A stretch of 64,000 bases of DNA from positions 186,001 through 250,000 of the forward strand of contig CAVPTO010000003.1 of assembly GCA_963708675.1 (NCBI GenBank), written 5' to 3'. A model generated the notes under the pieces. It was not told the origin of the DNA, did not search any database, and worked only from the letters and a program-made list of their open reading frames with translations. A program made the position numbers and the translations under genes. Positions within the stretch are counted from its first letter, which is position 1; every line of letters starts with the position of its first letter. The DNA is from DATAXP01 sp963708675 (GTDB taxonomy: Bacteria > Planctomycetota > Planctomycetia > Pirellulales > PNKZ01). Below, one piece after another: positions 1-8,292 of the stretch.

Positions 1-1393
1 CGCCAACTACGGCGGCCCTTTGATCGACATCCACGGTCGCGTGATCGGCGTGCTCGTGCCGTTGTCGCCTGAGAAATCGACCGAGCTCGCCGGTGTCGAG
101 TGGTACGACTCGGGCATCGGCTTCGCGGTTCCGCTGGCTCAACTCGAGCGGGCGATTCCGAAGTTGAAGCAAGGCACCGACCTATCACCAGGCGTGCTCG
201 GCATCGCACTCACCGATGGCGATTTGTACGCCGATCCTCCGGTGCTCAAGTCGGTGCGGCCAAATTCTCCGGCGGCGAAGTCGGGCCTCGCGGCAGGCGA
301 CAAGATCGTTGCCGTCGATGGCGTCGACATCACGCGCCGCGTCGAACTGACCGGGACGATCCATCGCCACTACGCCGGCGACACCTTGCATCTGACGATC
401 GAACGCAACGGCGACCGCCTCGAACGCGACGTCACGCTCGCCGAAACGATCGAGCCGTATCGCCGACCGTTCCTCGGCATTCTTCCCGAGTTGGCCGACA
501 ATGGCGTCGGCGTGCGATGGGTCTATCCCGACAGTCCAGCGGCGAAGGCCGGACTGCAAATCGGTGATGTGATTGAAGCCGTCGATGGCAACGTCGTCGC
601 CGACTCATCGGCACTTGCCTCGTGGGTGGGCGGTCAAGCAATCGATCAAGAGGTCACGCTCAAAGTGCTTCGCGATGGCAAGCCGCTTGAATTGAAGGTC
701 ACGCTGACGACCGAACCGACCGCGGTGCCCGCCGAGCTTGCTGCACGCAAAGAGATCACTGTCGCGAAACCAGCGAAGAAACGCAAAGGGCCGCGCACGG
801 GTGAGTTCACGCTCGAAGTCGGCGAGTTCACCAACAAGTGCACCGTCTACGTGCCATCGTCGTACAATGCGAAGCAGAGCTTTGGCCTTCTCATGTGGTT
901 GCACGGCAGCGAAACGTTTGACGCCGATGCGCTCGTCGAGCGATTGAAGCCGGCGTGTGATCGCGATCATTTCGTGCTCGTCGTTCCGCAGGCGGCTTCC
1001 GAAGAAGGATGGACGTCGCGCGAAGTGGCGTTCGTTTCGCAGGCACTCGAAATGACGCTCGGCGATTACACCATCGATCCTTTGCGCGTCGCGGTGTTCG
1101 GCCATCAAGACGGCGGAGCGATGGCGTATCTGACGACGTGGAAAGAGCGTCCGCTGGTGCGTGGCGTCGCCGCGTTGCAAGCCGTCGTGCCCGGCCAGCC
1201 GCCGGAGAACGAGCCCGAGCACCGACTCGCCTTCTGGCTCGCGGGCAAAAAAGTCGGCGACGATCCGAAGGTGCAACTGCTCGGCGAACTCGAATATCCG
1301 GTGACGCTCAACAACCGCGACGCGACGGGCACGCTCTCCGACGACGAGTTGGCCGACATGCTTCGCTGGTTCGATTCGCTGGACAAGATCTAA
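1..1393 (+). CDS. Trypsin-like/PDZ/esterase-like protein with both catalytic serines missing (5' partial)
   Basis: The reading frame is open from base 2, so the gene begins before the window. The first visible codons read ANYGGPL, which matches the GNSGGPL block around the nucleophile of HtrA/trypsin-like proteases, but Tyr replaces the catalytic Ser. Two PDZ domains follow (about bases 185-450 and 465-710; motifs SPAAKSGLAAGDKI and SPAAKAGLQIGDVI). A C-terminal alpha/beta-hydrolase region like PHB-depolymerase/LpqC esterases follows (about 790-1390), with LLMWLHGSE as the oxyanion region. Its nucleophile elbow reads VFGHQDGG instead of GxSxG. Both hydrolase modules therefore look inactive, and a scaffolding or binding role is inferred. 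The stop codon overlaps the next start (TAATG). Confidence 0.85.
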   Translation, partial: ANYGGPLIDIHGRVIGVLVPLSPEKSTELAGVEWYDSGIGFAVPLAQLERAIPKLKQGTDLSPGVLGIALTDGDLYADPPVLKSVRPNSPAAKSGLAAGDKIVAVDGVDITRRVELTGTIHRHYAGDTLHLTIERNGDRLERDVTLAETIEPYRRPFLGILPELADNGVGVRWVYPDSPAAKAGLQIGDVIEAVDGNVVADSSALASWVGGQAIDQEVTLKVLRDGKPLELKVTLTTEPTAVPAELAARKEITVAKPAKKRKGPRTGEFTLEVGEFTNKCTVYVPSSYNAKQSFGLLMWLHGSETFDADALVERLKPACDRDHFVLVVPQAASEEGWTSREVAFVSQALEMTLGDYTIDPLRVAVFGHQDGGAMAYLTTWKERPLVRGVAALQAVVPGQPPENEPEHRLAFWLAGKKVGDDPKVQLLGELEYPVTLNNRDATGTLSDDELADMLRWFDSLDKI

Positions 1394-1773
1394 TGTCCAA
1401 AGCCTCCGAAGCTCCGCCGGCCCGTCGGCTGGTGGACATCGTGCATCGTCCGACCGTCGGCGTCTTGGCCGTCGTGCTGTTGACGATCGGCCTGGTCACG
1501 GCGAAGTTCGCGCCGTCGACGACTCTGAACGATCAACTGACGTCGGCGTGTTTGCGCATCGGCGCGGTGATGGGCGTGCTGTGGCTGGCGCTTCCCGACC
1601 TGCGAGCGGCGCGACGAGCGTGGATCTTTCTCGTGGTGCTCGTCGCCGGGTGCGTGGCGATCATCGTGATGCCGAAACGTGTGCCGATCGCGAAGCTGTT
1701 GCCGCTGCTGGGCATCGCGTGGTTCGTGTTGACGCTGCTGCGCGGGCGGCCGGGGGCGAAACGTTCAAAATGA
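1393..1773 (+). CDS. Small multi-pass membrane protein
   Basis: The 126-aa product starts at an ATG that overlaps the stop of the preceding PDZ gene (TAATG), which suggests translational coupling. It has about four hydrophobic segments (around GVLAVVLLTIGLVTA, IGAVMGVLWLAL, WIFLVVLVAGCVAIIVM and LLPLLGIAWFVLTLL) and a basic C-terminus. I recognise no family. Coupling to the pseudo-protease gene suggests a shared envelope role, which is inference. Confidence 0.75.
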   Translation: MSKASEAPPARRLVDIVHRPTVGVLAVVLLTIGLVTAKFAPSTTLNDQLTSACLRIGAVMGVLWLALPDLRAARRAWIFLVVLVAGCVAIIVMPKRVPIAKLLPLLGIAWFVLTLLRGRPGAKRSK

Positions 1774-1860
1774 TTGCGATGTTCGATAAAGCGCAACGCA
1801 CAATACGCGCTCCGCTGGCGCGTCGTGGGGAAATCGAATTGCGATCGACGGTGATGCGCG

Positions 1861-3804
1861 TCACGTTGCGAGGTCCAGATACGGGTCGAGGCCCATCTCG
1901 GCCTGGGCCTTGTTGCGCTGCTGTTCGAGGTACATCAGCACGCGGCGGCTGCGGGCCTTGCGGCGCTCGACCTTTTGCTGGGCGCGGCGAAACGTCGCCA
2001 CGTAACGGTCGAACGGGCCGCTGCTCGATTGACCGATCTGCTTCAGGCGTTCCGCTTCGTCGGGGCCGAGGCCCTCGGTAAGAATATCGTCGTCCAATGA
2101 CATGAACTGTCGATAGCTGCCGGGATCGCCTTGTCGGCCGCAGCGTCCGATCAACTGTCGATCAATGCGTGCCGAGTCGTGCAGCTCGGTGGCAATCACG
2201 TGCATACCGCCCAACTCCGCCACGCCTTCGCCCAGGCGAACGTCGGTGCCGCGGCCGGCCATGTTCGTGGCGACTGTCACGCGTCCCAACTGCCCTGCCC
2301 CCGCGACGATCTCCGCCTCGCGCGGAATGTGCCGCGCGTTGAGCACCTGATGTTCGACACCCGCCTCGGTCAGCAGATGCGACAGATACTCCGACTTGTC
2401 GATCGATCGTGTTCCCACGAGCACCGGACGCCCCGACGCGTGCATCGTGCGAACCTCGTCGACGACGGCCGCCCAGCACTCTTCGCTCTTGCCGAACACG
2501 GCCTCGGGCAGCGCCTTGCGAATCGCCGGCTTGTTCGTCGGAATGGTCACCACGCTCACGCCGTAGATGCGTCGCAATTCACTCGACGACGTGCTCGCCG
2601 TGCCGGTCATGCCGGCCAGATGCTCGTAGCGGCGAAAGAACTCCTGCACTGTCACACGCGCGGCCTGCCCCGTGTCGAGCGTGATCTTCAACCCTTCCTG
2701 GGCTTCGACCGCCTGGTGAATGCCGTCACGCCACTTGCGGCCTTCGGCGACACGGCCCGTGAACTCGTCGACAATCACGACCTCGCCGTCGCGAACGACG
2801 TAATGCCGGTCGCGAAAAAACTCGCGGCGAACTTTAATCGCGCGCTCGATGAACTCGTACGCCACCGTCAGCGGCATCGACTCGGAGCCTCGCGGCTTCG
2901 CCAGTGCACGGACCTTGCGTCGCCCCGCGACGGTCAACTGCACGCTGTGCCGCACGTGGTCGTACTCGAAGTCTTCTTCGGGAAGAAACTCGTTCACGGT
3001 CGCCTTCGCCCACGCGAACCGATCCGCCGCCAGACGTTCGTCACCGCTCGGCAGCGAAGCGATCACCAGCGGCGTGCCGGCGTCGTCGATGAGCACGCTA
3101 TCCGCTTCGTCGACGAGCGCGAAGTACGGCTCGCGCTGCACGGGGCGGTCGTCGGCCGTCGCTTGGATCGATCGCCGAGCGGGCTCGAGCCCCACGTCGC
3201 GAAGATGACGTTCGAGAAGCCGGTCGCGTAAAAAGTCGAAGCCGAATTCCTTGCCGGTGCCGTAAGTGACATCGCTCGCATAGGCGGCACGTCGCGCGGC
3301 GGGGCTCGTTTCGGATTCGACGACGCCGACCGTCAGGCCCAAGGCCGCGTAAATCGGTTTCATCCACTCGGCGTCGCGGCGAGCGAGATAGTCGTTCACC
3401 GTGGCCACGTGTGCGCCGCGCCCCGTGATCGCGAGCAGGCACGTCGGCAGCGTCGCCGTGAGCGTCTTGCCTTCGCCCGTTTGCATCTCGACGATCGCGC
3501 CCTCGACCATCGCCATGCCGGCCAGCAACTGCACGTCGAAGTGCCGCATGTTCAGGCGACGACGTCCGGCCTCGCGCACGAGCGCGAACATCGGCACCGT
3601 GAGTTGATCGAACGTCTCGCCGCAGCGAGCGCGGTAACGAAGCTCGAGGCTGCGCTTGCGAAGCGCGTCGTCGCCGAGCTGCTGCAGTTCTTCTTCGAGC
3701 GCGGCGATCTCGGCCACGCGCGCATACCATCGAGGCGAGACACGCTTCTGCGAAACACCGAACAGCGACGCCAGCCGATCGATTCCGCCGCTTAGCGCGT
3801 CCAC
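1861..3804 (-). CDS. secA: Short SecA-family preprotein translocase ATPase (paralogue)
   Basis: The 647-aa protein has the SecA DEAD-motor signatures: Walker A MQTGEGKTL (about 107-115), ATVNDYLARRDAEW, VDEADSVLIDDA (about 231-242), LAGMTGTAS, TNMAGRGTD and the motif VI stretch QLIGRCGRQGDPGS. It is clearly shorter than housekeeping SecA (usually 800-1000 aa or more). After motif VI only a short helical tail remains, with no C-terminal Cys-rich zinc domain. It is therefore probably a second, specialised SecA-like ATPase. The GTG start lies inside the end of the upstream lipoprotein gene (13-bp overlap), so the two are probably co-translated and functionally linked. Confidence 0.9.
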   Translation of the reverse strand: MDALSGGIDRLASLFGVSQKRVSPRWYARVAEIAALEEELQQLGDDALRKRSLELRYRARCGETFDQLTVPMFALVREAGRRRLNMRHFDVQLLAGMAMVEGAIVEMQTGEGKTLTATLPTCLLAITGRGAHVATVNDYLARRDAEWMKPIYAALGLTVGVVESETSPAARRAAYASDVTYGTGKEFGFDFLRDRLLERHLRDVGLEPARRSIQATADDRPVQREPYFALVDEADSVLIDDAGTPLVIASLPSGDERLAADRFAWAKATVNEFLPEEDFEYDHVRHSVQLTVAGRRKVRALAKPRGSESMPLTVAYEFIERAIKVRREFFRDRHYVVRDGEVVIVDEFTGRVAEGRKWRDGIHQAVEAQEGLKITLDTGQAARVTVQEFFRRYEHLAGMTGTASTSSSELRRIYGVSVVTIPTNKPAIRKALPEAVFGKSEECWAAVVDEVRTMHASGRPVLVGTRSIDKSEYLSHLLTEAGVEHQVLNARHIPREAEIVAGAGQLGRVTVATNMAGRGTDVRLGEGVAELGGMHVIATELHDSARIDRQLIGRCGRQGDPGSYRQFMSLDDDILTEGLGPDEAERLKQIGQSSSGPFDRYVATFRRAQQKVERRKARSRRVLMYLEQQRNKAQAEMGLDPYLDLAT

Positions 3805-4556
3805 GTGGTCGTCTCGCGAGCCGACGCATCGAGGATGGGGCGACGAACCGTCGTCGTCTGCGGGCCCGACGCGCTCATGCTCGACGGCCGTGCCGGCGGC
3901 AGGTCGGTGATGTCGATCGAGCTGTTCGAGTAACTCGGCGGAGTCGGCATGGTCGATGGCGGTTGCACGCGCGGTTCGAGCGTCACGCTGCGCCCGACGG
4001 GCATCGATGCATTGCTCGGCGTCGAATAAGGCAGCGATCCGCCCACGGACGGATTCACAGGTGCATTGTACGACGCCGGAACGACGCCGCTACTTGCAAC
4101 ATTGCCTGGGTCGCCACCCGCGTAACTCGGCGCGGCCGAATACTGATTGGCGGCCGGATTGTACGCAGCCGGATTGTTCGCTGCGGTCCAGGTTGGTCGA
4201 GCGGGCGCGCCTGTCGGGGCGATCGGCGCCGCGCCGCCGGGAGTTGCCGTCATCGGCGTCGCTCCCGTCGGTGTCGATGAGCCCGGGAACGTCGAGCTTT
4301 GTCGGTAGAAGCTGGCTGGCGGCGGAGCTTGCGCTGCGCCGGGCGCGGTCGATTGCGGTAGTGCCATGCTCGTCGGAGGCGTGAGTGCCGAGGTTCCGTA
4401 GTACGGATCGGCGGTGCCTGCGGGAACGGCCGCGCCGGTCGGAGGCGCGGGGACCGTGGCGGGGCGAAGGAACGGGTCGGCCGTCGTACGGTTGGGTGAC
4501 GTCTGGCAGCCAGCGCAGCCAACAGCCGCGAGCAACGCAATACAGCGCCAATGCAT
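3792..4556 (-). CDS. Pro/Thr/Ser-rich lipoprotein
   Basis: The start at 4556 is chosen because AAGGAG sits 7 bases upstream. It gives an N-terminus of MHWRCIALLAAVGCAGCQ, a short lipoprotein signal with candidate lipobox cysteines. The remaining roughly 235 residues are low complexity (Pro, Thr, Ser, Ala, Gly) and probably disordered, with no recognisable domain. An in-frame ATG 17 codons further upstream would place a basic, non-signal segment in front and is less likely. The gene overlaps the secA-like gene downstream, so it may be an envelope partner or a substrate of that export ATPase (inference). Confidence 0.8.
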   Translation of the reverse strand: MHWRCIALLAAVGCAGCQTSPNRTTADPFLRPATVPAPPTGAAVPAGTADPYYGTSALTPPTSMALPQSTAPGAAQAPPPASFYRQSSTFPGSSTPTGATPMTATPGGAAPIAPTGAPARPTWTAANNPAAYNPAANQYSAAPSYAGGDPGNVASSGVVPASYNAPVNPSVGGSLPYSTPSNASMPVGRSVTLEPRVQPPSTMPTPPSYSNSSIDITDLPPARPSSMSASGPQTTTVRRPILDASARETTTWTR

Positions 4557-4727
4557 CGGCAGACTCCTTCGACCGACGACGATCACGAGAATTCGCGGCG
4601 ACGCCATCCTTGGCGTGGCACTTCAGGCGGGTTTGACGGGCGGCATAAGTTAGCGACTTTTTCGGTAGCGTCCAGATCAATGCTGTGGGAACGGGTGCTA
4701 TCTGGACGGCGATTCGAGATGATGCGT

Positions 4728-4882
4728 CGGCTATTGATCCTCGGAAAACAAAGTTAATCGCGATCATGCCATCCATCACCGCTTGCGGTTTCGCGCATAC
4801 CGACCGTGAGACGCGCGAAACCGCAAGCGGTGATACTACGCGTATGACCTTGTTCACGCGGTTTTCTGAGGATCAATAACCG
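4728..4882. repeat. Nested inverted repeat, MITE-like palindrome
   Basis: The outer arms (4728-4750 and 4861-4882) are imperfect inverted copies around TATTGATCCTC. They enclose perfect inner arms (4775-4796 and 4813-4834) with core ACCGCTTGCGGTTTCGCGC. The inner arm recurs at 58621-58680 as a pair and at 44051-44072 as a single arm, so this is a dispersed family. The 340-base gap between the two flanking genes holds nothing else I can support. Confidence 0.85.
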
Positions 4883-4896
4883 ACGTGATACCGCTA

Positions 4897-5346
4897 TCAC
4901 TCCTTCGCCAGCGCTTCGCTGACGAACGGATTGATGATCATCTTCGGTCGCGGCGTTGTGGCGTTCGTCGATGCCGCCATCTCAGCGCCGGCAGAGGTCG
5001 ACACTCCGGCCGACTTTTTCGCCGGCGGCTCGGGCAACGGTTCGACGATGTACGGGTTCACCACAATCCGCGGCGCGAACTTCACGGGGTCCGGCTGCGG
5101 GGTCGGTGTCCAACCCGGGTACGCATACGGGCTGTAACCATACGGCCTCGCAACCGGGTAGCTGTAGTACACCGGCGGGTGCTGCGAGAAGTACGGCAGT
5201 TGATTCTGCACGTAGACGCTGTAGCCGGGGTAACCGGTATTCATGCCGTTGAAGCCGAACCAGGTTTGAGCCTCCGCAGTGTCGGCAACGGCGCACACGC
5301 CCGCTAGCATCGTGGTCATGATGGCCGCACGGCAAAGGGAACGCAT
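4897..5346 (-). CDS. Secreted Tyr/Pro-rich protein
   Basis: The 149-aa product has an N-terminal signal peptide (MRSLCRAAIMTTMLAGVCAVA, probable cleavage after AEA at about residues 24-26). GAGG lies 7 bases upstream of the ATG. The mature part is rich in Tyr, Pro and Gln, and two related short motifs recur: IVVNPYIVE and MIINPFVSE. No enzymatic domain is visible. A cell-surface or matrix role is inference. Confidence 0.75.
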   Translation of the reverse strand: MRSLCRAAIMTTMLAGVCAVADTAEAQTWFGFNGMNTGYPGYSVYVQNQLPYFSQHPPVYYSYPVARPYGYSPYAYPGWTPTPQPDPVKFAPRIVVNPYIVEPLPEPPAKKSAGVSTSAGAEMAASTNATTPRPKMIINPFVSEALAKE

Positions 5347-5493
5347 CGCATCACCTCATCGGCACAGGTCGAAGAATCGAAATCGCTGCCTCCTAGGCTA
5401 ATTGGCGCGACATGCCGCCACAAAGAAAAAACCGATTAGCGACCGGCCAGCGATGCACTGGAGGCCGATCTTCACGGCCGATACGATGCGGCG

Positions 5494-6318
5494 ATGAATT
5501 CGCGATGGCTGCTCATTGGCGATGCCGACTACGCGGAGTTTCGTACCGCTGTGCGGCAACTCGAGCGCGAGGCGAGCGTTGTGAAAGCGCCGACAGTCGC
5601 CGAGGCCATGCGACTTTTGGCTGACGAGAGCGCGGTCGATTGGATCGTGCTCGCCCAACGCACGCCCGGCGAATTCGCTGCCGAGGAACTTGCGAAGTTG
5701 CAGCGACGGGCGCCGCTTGCGCGTTTCATCGCGTTGCTCGGCAGTTGGTGCGAAGGCGAGATGCGCACGGGGCGACCGATCGCGGGAGTGACGCGCGTTT
5801 TGTGGCATCAGTGGCCGGCGCGGTTCGAGAGGCTGTTGCCGCGGATTCGAAGCGGGCAACGTAACGCGTGGTCATTGCCGGCGACGGCCTCGCCGGAGGA
5901 AGTGCTGCTTGCCGACGCGTTGCCGGAAACTAGCGCCGCGAAGAGGCAAGCGATGGAGGGCGTGACCGTCGGTGTCGTGTCGGATTGTCGAAGGATGGCG
6001 GAGTGGTTAGTCGACGTGTGCCGATCGTCGGGATGTCACGCGTCGCATATTTCGGGGGGAGAGAACGTTGACGACATCAGTGTGGTGATTTGCGACGGCG
6101 ACGATCCGAAGCAAATGCTCGAACGCATCAAATCGCTGAGAACACATTGGAACGTTCCGATCATCGCGATCACGAACTTCGCGCGATGGGAAGAGCATCG
6201 CGCACTCTTCGATGCGGGATGCGAGCAGGTCTTCAACAAGCCGGTTTCGCTTGCCGATCTGCGCCACGCGATCGCGCGTGCTTTCTCCCTCGCCCCTTTG
6301 GGGAGAGGGCCGGGGTGA
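5494..6318 (+). CDS. Tandem response-regulator receiver-like protein
   Basis: The 274-aa protein appears to hold two CheY-like folds. The first (about 4-120) begins WLLIGDAD, but the strand that should carry the phospho-acceptor Asp reads WIVLAQR, so it is a degenerate receiver. The second (about 155-265) has VVSD, a candidate acceptor in VVICDGDD and the conserved Lys in VFNKPVS, so it could still be phosphorylated. No output domain is present. The last roughly 10 residues (LAPLGRGPG) are encoded by an intergenic palindrome that overruns the gene end, so the original C-terminus was probably altered. Confidence 0.7.
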   Translation: MNSRWLLIGDADYAEFRTAVRQLEREASVVKAPTVAEAMRLLADESAVDWIVLAQRTPGEFAAEELAKLQRRAPLARFIALLGSWCEGEMRTGRPIAGVTRVLWHQWPARFERLLPRIRSGQRNAWSLPATASPEEVLLADALPETSAAKRQAMEGVTVGVVSDCRRMAEWLVDVCRSSGCHASHISGGENVDDISVVICDGDDPKQMLERIKSLRTHWNVPIIAITNFARWEEHRALFDAGCEQVFNKPVSLADLRHAIARAFSLAPLGRGPG

Positions 6319-6399
6319 GGGGTGTTGGAACACTGTACTCGGGCTGCCCCTCACCCGGTTCACCTTCGGCGAACCACCCTCTCCCGCAAGGGGCGAGGG
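6287..6399. repeat. Long inverted repeat of CCCTCGCCCC type
   Basis: The left part CCCTCGCCCCTTTGGGGAG and the following GGGGTGAGGGG are mirrored by CCCCTCACCC and CCCTCTCCCGCAAGGGGCG further right. The element overlaps the end of the receiver-like gene and supplies its stop codon. It belongs to the general class of dispersed intergenic palindromes in this window. Confidence 0.75.
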
Positions 6400-6406
6400 T
6401 TGAGAA

Positions 6407-7168
6407 TCAAAACTCGCCTCTCAACTCCGTGCGAAGAATCTCGCGCTTCCAGCCGGGCTCGTGAATTGGCCAAGCGCGGACGATCATTTCGCCTTGCGTG
6501 TCGTTGGTCGGCTCGCCGGTTTCGTAGGCGCGCTTCCAGCAATTTTTCTCAATGTCGGTGATCGCCGGCGCGCGGCGGCCGAGCACGCCGCGACGAAAGG
6601 CAATGCGACTCTGATCGCAAATCGTCATGATCGCCGGAGTGTCGAAGTCGAGCATCCGCCGCGCGATCAACTCGTGACTCGCCGTCGGGTACAGGCGTTT
6701 CAGCGCGAGCAAGTCCCAATCGAGGCGGCGAGCGTCGTGGCCGAACCAAGGTGTCGGCAGCAGCAAACGGTTCGCGAGATGGTTGGCGACCGACTCGCGA
6801 GCCATCGGCGGCGCGTCGTCGGCCGAGATTCCGAGGCGATTGAAGACGTGAACCGCTGCGTGCTCGCCGAGTTCGTGGGCCACCGCCCACTCGCGCCGCT
6901 CGTGTCGCGGATCGGCCCGCAGAAAGATCGACGCTTGCGACGGCGGCTCGATCACCAGCGGCTCATCGCATTCCGTTGCCGCCGCATGCAATCGCACGTA
7001 GCGAGCCCGCCCCACCTGCCGATCGTCGCGAGCCACGACGATCCCCAGCGCCGTCGCGAGCTGAAAAGCATCGACCGGCGGTCCGACAAATCCCGCTTCA
7101 GCGAGGATCGCCTCGGCCGTCTCGTCGAGCGCCGCTGCATATTGTTCGACAGGTGTTTCCGGCAGCAT
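6407..7168 (-). CDS. ImmA/IrrE-family zinc metallopeptidase
   Basis: The start at 7168 is chosen because AAGGGTGG lies just upstream. The 253-aa protein carries HELGEH (residues 98-103), the HExxH zinc site of the COG2856 (ImmA/IrrE) family, preceded by EWAVAH. A downstream helix contains ANHLANRLLLP, which is typical of the family. Such peptidases cleave repressors in phage, mobile element or stress regulation, usually with an Xre-type partner. No Xre gene is adjacent here. A palindrome at 7188-7201 just upstream could be its operator. The extra C-terminal region (after about 160) is uncharacterised. Confidence 0.85.
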   Translation of the reverse strand: MLPETPVEQYAAALDETAEAILAEAGFVGPPVDAFQLATALGIVVARDDRQVGRARYVRLHAAATECDEPLVIEPPSQASIFLRADPRHERREWAVAHELGEHAAVHVFNRLGISADDAPPMARESVANHLANRLLLPTPWFGHDARRLDWDLLALKRLYPTASHELIARRMLDFDTPAIMTICDQSRIAFRRGVLGRRAPAITDIEKNCWKRAYETGEPTNDTQGEMIVRAWPIHEPGWKREILRTELRGEF

Positions 7169-7187
7169 CGTGCCACCCTTGAGATAG

Positions 7188-7201
7188 TGTACGTGCGTAC
7201 A
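7188..7201. promoter_or_regulatory. Candidate operator palindrome TGTACG-TG-CGTACA
   Basis: This is a perfect 6-bp inverted repeat with a 2-base spacer. It lies 20 bases upstream of the ImmA/IrrE-like start, between that gene and the end of the DoxX gene. Position and symmetry suggest a dimeric repressor site. No factor is known. Confidence 0.4.
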
Positions 7202-7236
7202 TTGTAGCAAGCTAGCGGCCAGTGGCAATGAAAGAT

Positions 7237-7596
7237 TTACCGTCGCGTATGCCAATAGGCCCAGAGCAGAAACACGCCGTGCAGCGGAAGTCTCAGCAAG
7301 TGCAGAATCGGCGGAGCGGGCAGGATCTCCTGGTGCTGAAACACGTAGATGTTCGCCGGAAACACGGCGATCAGCAGCGCGACGAGTCCCCACGCCGCCC
7401 ATCGCGAAACGCCCGGCACGAGCAACAGCAGCCCGAGCGCGATCTCGCAAACACCGCTGATGTAAACCAGCTTGAGATGCCACGGCAGATACGGCGGCAT
7501 GATCTTCACATAGAAGTCGGGCTTCACGAAGTGCATCGTGCCGGCACCGGTCATGAAGATGGCGAGGGTCCATTTCGAGATGGTTTTGGCGGTCAT
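7237..7596 (-). CDS. DoxX-family membrane protein
   Basis: The 119-aa protein has four hydrophobic helices. The first contains AIFMTGAGTMHFVKPDFY and the second VCEIALGLLLLVPG, both as in DoxX/DoxX-like proteins. The last ends in the basic HTRR tail. These are small inner-membrane proteins of poorly defined redox role. The gene stands alone between the ImmA-like gene and a large palindrome. Confidence 0.85.
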   Translation of the reverse strand: MTAKTISKWTLAIFMTGAGTMHFVKPDFYVKIMPPYLPWHLKLVYISGVCEIALGLLLLVPGVSRWAAWGLVALLIAVFPANIYVFQHQEILPAPPILHLLRLPLHGVFLLWAYWHTRR

Positions 7597-7615
7597 GGTC
7601 GAACGTTTCGCGTTT

Positions 7616-7712
7616 GGTTAGCCGCGACGCGCAAGCGGAGCGCGATTGTGCGCCGCATCGGTTAACTGCGTGGTCTACCACAACCGCGCTCCGCTTGCGC
7701 GTCGCGGCTAAC
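7616..7712. repeat. Long palindrome of GCCGCGACGCGCAAGCGGAG type
   Basis: Arms 7616-7648 and 7681-7712 are nearly perfect inverted copies of about 32 bases around a 32-base loop. The core includes GCGACGCGCAAGCGGAGCGC. It lies between doxX and the tRNA genes and is a REP-like dispersed element or hairpin. Confidence 0.85.
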
Positions 7713-7760
7713 CGTGCAAGAAAAAAGGCAACGCGCGAGGTTCGCGAGTTGCCTTGAAAG

Positions 7761-7833
7761 TGGAGACGAAGGGGATCGAACCCTCAACCCCTGCCTTGCA
7801 AAGGCAGTGCTCTCCCAATTGAGCTACGTCCCC
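7761..7833 (-). tRNA. tRNA-Ala (UGC)
   Basis: The 73-nt cloverleaf starts GGGGACG on the minus strand. The anticodon stem-loop is CTGCC-TTTGCAA-GGCAG (anticodon TGC), the T-loop is GGTTCGATCC, and the acceptor CGTCTCC plus A gives the G3-U70 pair that marks alanine. CCA is not encoded. It is the second of an Ile-Ala pair in transcription order. Confidence 0.95.
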
Positions 7834-7854
7834 GATGAGCGGGATTCGGTGGCC

Positions 7855-7914
7855 GGGAGTCAGGATTCAGGGAAGACATGCTTCGCTGAATCCCGAATCC
7901 TGACCCCCGACTCC
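7855..7914. repeat. Inverted repeat in the tRNA spacer
   Basis: GTCAGGATTC on the left is mirrored by GAATCCTGAC on the right, with weaker GGAGT/ACTCC extensions. It lies between tRNA-Ile and tRNA-Ala and may affect transcript processing or be another dispersed hairpin. Confidence 0.5.
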
Positions 7915-7923
7915 TGCCAAAAA

Positions 7924-7997
7924 TGGGCGCACCAAGATTCGAACTTGGGACCTCAGCCTTATCAGGGCTGCGCTCTAACCAACTGAGCTATGCGCCC
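7924..7997 (-). tRNA. tRNA-Ile (GAU)
   Basis: The 74-nt cloverleaf begins GGGCGCATAGCTCAG on the minus strand. The anticodon arm is CAGCC-CTGATAA-GGCTG (anticodon GAT), the T-arm is AAGTTCGAATC, and the acceptor ends GTGCGCCC plus A. CCA is not encoded. The Ile then Ala order equals that of a classic 16S-23S spacer, but no rRNA is nearby. Confidence 0.95.
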
Positions 7998-8197
7998 GCG
8001 TTTTCCCGACGGCGGTTACGGACCCCGAAGGCCCGTAACTGTTGGGGATTGCGTATTTTAGGCCACAGCTAATTGCTGTCAAATGGCCCGCAAAAGCCCT
8101 AGTGAATGACGCTCCGGGCCGGGAGAATGTTCGGTTTGACGCATGGGGAAACTGGAACGGATGACGGCCATGATGCGTGGGCGATTGTGCAACGATC

Positions 8198-8292
8198 GTT
8201 TAGCCGGCGAGCTTGCTCGCCGTGCCACCGGGCGACACGACCGTTTTCGCGCCGCCACCCCGCCGCGCGGCGAGCAAGCTCGCCGGCTAAAC
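8198..8292. repeat. Long palindrome of TAGCCGGCGAGCTTGCTCG type
   Basis: Arms 8198-8222 and 8268-8292 are perfect 25-base inverted copies. The 470-base gap from tRNA-Ile to uvrB holds this element plus a small GTTACGG/CCCGTAAC hairpin near 8016-8040, and no gene I can support. Confidence 0.85.

Noticed and set aside
7714..7986. Open frame of 90 codons over the tRNA genes
   Set aside because: It is antisense to tRNA-Ala and tRNA-Ile; the peptide (GDEGDRTLNP, HQDSNLGPQP) is a well-known artefact of tRNA complements.
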